Both the position numbers and the translations under genes were made by a program. From Acetobacteraceae bacterium (GTDB lineage Bacteria; Pseudomonadota; Alphaproteobacteria; Acetobacterales; Acetobacteraceae): a stretch of 8,480 bases of DNA. The stretch spans positions 1 through 8,480 of the forward strand of contig JASHVY010000581.1 in the NCBI GenBank assembly GCA_030044345.1. Reading direction: 5' to 3'. The notes below the pieces were generated by a model. It was not told the origin of the DNA. It made no database searches and saw only the letters and a program-made list of their open reading frames with translations. Shown here piece after piece: positions 6,429 through 8,480 of this stretch (position 1 is the first letter of the stretch; each line of letters starts with the position of its first letter).

Positions 6429-6671
6429 ATGCAATCGGCAATGATGCGGTCCTATGTCATCGACGTCTCCGGCATTTTTGCCGGTGCCGCTGTCCGCGTT
6501 CCTTCGCTCTATGGAGAGAGCTTCCGCTTCATCGCCATCGATCCGCGGGTCGAGGATCTCGATCAAAGCGAGTGGCCGTCGCTCGAAGCGGTGCGCCGCG
6601 CGGCGTCGCACCTGCTGCGCACGGGCCGGCTGCCGGCTCCGCCGCCGGCACAACAAGCCGCAGGAGCCTGA
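6429..6671 (+). CDS. Small conserved-looking protein of unknown function
   Basis: An 80-residue protein: MQSAMMRSYVIDVSGIFAGA, then AVRVPSLYGESFRFIAIDPR, a VEDLDQSEWPSLEAVRRAA segment and a Pro/Ala-rich tail. It looks real: strong ribosome site, dense charged and aromatic residues, and GC-rich third positions. I have the impression that similar FRFIAxDPRVEDLD...WPSLExVRR proteins occur in Acetobacteraceae, but I cannot confirm that here. No signal peptide, membrane segment or cysteine is present. It starts 149 bases after the PLP enzyme stop on the same strand, so co-transcription is possible but not evident, and it converges on the ACT-domain gene. A beta-strand plus helix mini-domain is suggested by the pattern. 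No function proposed. Confidence 0.7.
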   Translation: MQSAMMRSYVIDVSGIFAGAAVRVPSLYGESFRFIAIDPRVEDLDQSEWPSLEAVRRAASHLLRTGRLPAPPPAQQAAGA

Positions 6672-6752
6672 AGACCGAAGGTGGAATCACCGGAAGTCTG
6701 AATCACGCGAGACAATAATGACCGAGAGTGGAATGGGTGAGCGCGAGCGATC

Positions 6753-7019
6753 TCATCCCGCTCTGGCGCAGTGCCGCACGCCCACCACCTGTCGCAGATT
6801 GCCCTCGATCAGGCCGAGCATCTCGCGCGGCACATCGGCGAGGCGGATCTCAACCGCGAGTGCGCCGCCCTTGAGCCGTGCCGCGAAGGTCTCGGGCACC
6901 AGATTGCGCCGCGCCAGGGGCTGAAGCAGCCGCGGCAGGACGCCCGGACTGAAATCCGCCACGACTTCGAAGAGAACGGAGGAAACGGCCGAGCCGGCCG
7001 TGCAAACATCGTCAGACAT
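6753..7019 (-). CDS. Stand-alone ACT-domain protein, acetolactate synthase small-subunit-like
   Basis: An 88-residue protein that is essentially one ACT domain. After a short N-terminal stretch, SSVLFEVVADFSPGVLPRLL is the first strand, the loop around PGVL and the first helix. ARRNLVPETFAARLKGGALAVEIRL gives strands two and three. DVPREMLGLIEGNLRQVVGV is the second helix and last strand. The SPGVL...ARR...E and IEGNLRQVV patterns parallel the IlvH/IlvN/IlvM regulatory subunits (for example the ENEPGVLARV and QLxKLI segments), and the size is that of IlvM, not the two-domain IlvH. These subunits bind branched-chain amino acids and stabilise the catalytic subunit. A GGAG site 6 bases before the ATG supports the start. 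It lies behind a structured leader and downstream of the NUDIX gene on the same strand. No conventional large subunit is next to it. The partner and ligand are unknown. Confidence 0.78.
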   Translation of the reverse strand: MSDDVCTAGSAVSSVLFEVVADFSPGVLPRLLQPLARRNLVPETFAARLKGGALAVEIRLADVPREMLGLIEGNLRQVVGVRHCARAG

Positions 7020-7028
7020 GGAACGCTC

Positions 7029-7111
7029 CGAATGGAGAGTGAAAATTGCGCGAGACCCAAAATCCCGGCTGCTCAGGCAGCCGGGTGGCTAATTCGCGCG
7101 CTCTCCATCCG
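7029..7111 (-). promoter_or_regulatory. Nested hairpin leader upstream of the ACT-domain gene
   Basis: Three stacked helices are visible in the minus-strand RNA. The outer one pairs 7101-7111 with 7029-7039, 11 consecutive pairs with one G-U. The middle one pairs 7094-7099 with 7048-7053 (GCGCGA with TCGCGC). The inner one is a perfect 9-bp stem, 7064-7072 with 7077-7085, around a TCAG loop. The outer arm ends on the first G of the GGAG ribosome site (7026-7029). The layout is compatible with translational control or attenuation of the ACT gene. Pairings are read directly from the sequence; the regulatory role is inferred. Confidence 0.45.
7064..7085 (-). terminator. Intrinsic-terminator-like hairpin between the NUDIX and ACT genes
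   Basis: CCCGGCTGC and GCAGCCGGG form a perfect 9-bp GC-rich stem with a 4-base loop. On the minus strand it is followed by ATTTTGGG, a short U-run. It lies about 115 bases beyond the NUDIX stop and 45 bases before the ACT start, so it may end the NUDIX transcript or act as an attenuator for read-through into the ACT gene. Confidence 0.5.
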
Positions 7112-7129
7112 CGGATCCATTTTTTCTCA

Positions 7130-7141
7130 ATAGCACGCTAT
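7130..7141. promoter_or_regulatory. Dyad ATAGC-AC-GCTAT upstream of the ACT leader
   Basis: A 12-base near-perfect palindrome in an AT-rich patch, about 110-120 bases before the ACT start. Its position just upstream of the hairpin leader fits an operator or the -10 area of a promoter for the ACT gene (GATATA lies just beside it at 7139-7144 on the minus strand). Tentative. Confidence 0.25.
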
Positions 7142-7197
7142 ATCGGAACGCGCCAGGGTCTTGCCGAAATCGCGGCCGCCCCGCGAACCCCTGCCGT

Positions 7198-7917
7198 TCA
7201 AATGACCCCGATCCGGCGAAGAAGGATCGAAGCCGTTGGCACCACCGCATCGCCGAGCTCCGCCAGCACCGCAGGGAAATCCGCCTCCGCCACGACCCGC
7301 AGCGGCGCATATTCGCCATCGCCGAACCGCGCGTGCAGGGCAAGCGCCTCCGCTCCATCCATCGGCACGGTGAGCGGAATGCCGATATCGAGCACATGGG
7401 TCCCGGGATGCTCGATGATGGCGATCGGCGGCCCCAACCATTCCCGCTCCGCCGTGATCCCCACTTCCTCGCGCAACTCCTTCAGGAACTGCGCCGCAAG
7501 ATCGATGTTGCCGCGCGCGTCCGCCGCGCCGGGATCGACGCTGCCGGCTGGAGGAAGCTGCCATTTCCCCGCCTGATGGGCGGTCCGCAGGCTTCGCCTC
7601 CCGAGCAGGATGCCGTCACGAAGCCGTACCACTCCGTTCACCGCGAGCGGCCGAAGCCCGAGCGTGGCAAAAAGCTCCGGCCGTGCCACTTGTGCGACGA
7701 TGCGGCGGAATTCGGTGAAGTGCCCGCTCACGCGCCGCGGCGTAATCTGCTCGGCGCTGAAGACCCGCCCGTTGAACAGGGCATCGCCGAGCCGCGACCG
7801 CGCTTCCTGCCACAGGCGCTCGATCTCGGCCTCCATCGCCGTGTCGAGCGCGGGCATCGTCCGCGCCGCCACCACCGCGAGCATGGGCTCGACCTCATGC
7901 ACCACCCATTCGCCCAT
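7198..7917 (-). CDS. NUDIX-fold hydrolase
   Basis: A 239-residue protein. An N-terminal helical part (about 1-80, ALDTAMEAEIERLWQEARSR then ITPRRVSGHFTEFRRIV) precedes the NUDIX domain. The domain starts at PLAVNGVVRLRDGILLGRRS, continues through KWQLPPAGSVDPG, and carries the box core KELREEVGI at 146-154, where the usual Arg of REUxEExGU is Lys and the spacing before it is longer than the classic G-x5-E-x7. The tandem Glu that bind metal (E150 and E151) are present. EHPGTHVLDIGIPLTV is the following strand pair. NUDIX enzymes hydrolyse nucleoside diphosphates linked to another group; the substrate is unclear here. ATG 7917 is chosen because protein-like sequence begins there. An in-frame ATG at 8037 adds 40 low-complexity residues starting in a tandem repeat and is less likely. 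Cytosolic. Upstream of the ACT gene on the same strand. Confidence 0.82.
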   Translation of the reverse strand: MGEWVVHEVEPMLAVVAARTMPALDTAMEAEIERLWQEARSRLGDALFNGRVFSAEQITPRRVSGHFTEFRRIVAQVARPELFATLGLRPLAVNGVVRLRDGILLGRRSLRTAHQAGKWQLPPAGSVDPGAADARGNIDLAAQFLKELREEVGITAEREWLGPPIAIIEHPGTHVLDIGIPLTVPMDGAEALALHARFGDGEYAPLRVVAEADFPAVLAELGDAVVPTASILLRRIGVI

Positions 7918-8010
7918 GCCCGCACCCGGCCCTTCCTGCCTGACTTCGCTCGCGCCCGGCACGTTGCACCGGAGCCCGCGACTCTTCCCCTTACGCTCCG
8001 CACGATCCCG

Positions 8011-8046
8011 TGCAAATCGCCCATGCAAATCGCCCATGGAAATCGC
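8011..8046. repeat. 13-base tandem repeat upstream of the NUDIX gene
   Basis: TGCAAATCGCCCA occurs twice head to tail (8011-8023 and 8024-8036), followed by a partial third copy with one change (8037-8046, TGGAAATCGC). It lies in the divergent gap between the NUDIX gene and the exported nucleosidase gene, about 95-130 bases upstream of the NUDIX start. Evenly spaced iterons could bind a regulator; slippage is equally possible. Confidence 0.7.
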
Positions 8047-8195
8047 GGTGCGACGAGAAAGATGGAGCAGACCGAGGGCAAGATTGACCTTTGGGAAAGA
8101 CCCGAGGACGCTGCGCCTGCTTGGCCTTCGGCGAATCCGCGGGGTGCCAAGGAGGTGCCGGAGAGTCCGCGGTCCGATCAGAGGAGAATCCCGCC

Positions 8196-8480
8196 GTGAA
8201 GAAGGTCAAGTTTTCCAGGCTCGCCGGATTCCTGTTCGCGGCACTTTTTCTCGTCGGCGGGCGGCCGGCCGAAGCTGCCGGAACGCTCGATCCCACCCCG
8301 CGCACGGCGGTGCTCTCCGCCTTCCCTCCGGAAATGGTCGAATTGCAGGCCGCGCTGCACGGAGGCAAGGAGTACGATGTCGATGGCGTGATCTTCACCA
8401 CCGGCACCTTGGAGGGCAAGCCGGTCGTGCTGCTGCTGACAGGGATCAGCATGGTGAATGCCGCGATGGCAACCCAGCTC
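8196..8480 (+). CDS. Exported phosphorylase-superfamily nucleosidase (MTA/SAH nucleosidase-like), 3' end outside window
   Basis: The first 95 codons are visible. GTG 8196 follows GAGGAGA (8181-8187) at good spacing. The N-terminus is a signal peptide: MKKVKFSRLAG, a hydrophobic core FLFAALFLVGG, and an AEA cleavage region near residue 27. The mature part begins the purine-phosphorylase/MTAN fold: RTAVLSAFPPEMVELQAAL is the first strand with the family's SAF turn and Glu, and VIFTTGTLEGKPVVLLLTGI then SMVNAAMATQL is the strand-loop carrying the G-x-G/S-MVNAA substrate-site motif. Known relatives remove adenine from methylthioadenosine or S-adenosylhomocysteine in the cytosol, but this subgroup has a signal sequence, so the periplasm is expected. 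The substrate cannot be read from this fragment. It is divergent from the NUDIX gene; a TTGACC (8084-8089) is a possible -35 with no matching -10. Confidence 0.85.
   Translation, partial: MKKVKFSRLAGFLFAALFLVGGRPAEAAGTLDPTPRTAVLSAFPPEMVELQAALHGGKEYDVDGVIFTTGTLEGKPVVLLLTGISMVNAAMATQL

Noticed and set aside
5542..6441. 299-codon minus-strand frame antisense to the PLP enzyme
   Set aside because: Shadow of the coding strand, no domain pattern, and the plus-strand frame carries clear PLP motifs.
7196..7206. GTTCAAATG as a tRNA T-arm
   Set aside because: No acceptor, anticodon or D-arm pairing can be built around it.
867..8032. Shared 11-mer TTGCATGGGCG at 867-877 (plus) and within the 8011-8036 repeats (minus) as a common operator
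   Set aside because: Several 11-mer coincidences are expected in a window of this size, and the flanks do not agree.

Overview
The window is GC-rich chromosomal DNA. Its gene families (exported nucleosidase, AsnC-type regulator, IlvG/benzoylformate-decarboxylase-like enzyme) and its G/C-biased codon use fit an alphaproteobacterium, probably in the Rhodospirillales/Acetobacteraceae. That placement is inferred from protein style, not from a search. I see no rRNA, tRNA, CRISPR array, transposase or phage gene. It reads as a mosaic of short, mostly single-gene units on both strands, not one operon.

Layout from left to right. Positions 1-191 hold no recognisable gene. A VOC/glyoxalase-fold protein is on the minus strand (192-572). 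A 465-base divergent gap follows and carries a strong stem-loop (787-824). Next comes a plus-strand ThDP enzyme of the acetolactate-synthase-large-subunit-like family (1038-2549); its Mg/ThDP motif is clearly altered. A convergent minus-strand gene (2572-3120) encodes a small exported protein of unknown function. A 524-base gap (3121-3644) holds only dyads and one terminator-like hairpin. A minus-strand Lrp/AsnC regulator (3645-4208) with an unusual C-terminal tail is divergent from a 626-residue orphan fold-type-I PLP enzyme (4399-6279), and the two share an AT-rich promoter region with back-to-back promoter hexamers. An 80-residue conserved-looking protein of unknown function follows (6429-6671).

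On the minus strand, an 88-residue ACT-domain protein resembling acetolactate synthase small subunits (6753-7019) sits behind a nested hairpin leader that ends at its ribosome binding site. Upstream of it, on the same strand, is a NUDIX-fold protein (7198-7917). The window ends inside an exported phosphorylase-superfamily nucleosidase (MTA/SAH nucleosidase-like, 8196 to the edge).

Two relationships look functional. First, the AsnC regulator and the PLP enzyme form a divergent pair, as expected for a local regulator and its amino-acid-metabolism target. Second, the window contains both an acetolactate-synthase-like large subunit with a degenerate cofactor motif and a separate stand-alone ACT subunit; whether they interact is speculation. 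The most unusual items are the orphan PLP enzyme, the degenerate ThDP site and the structured leader of the ACT gene.
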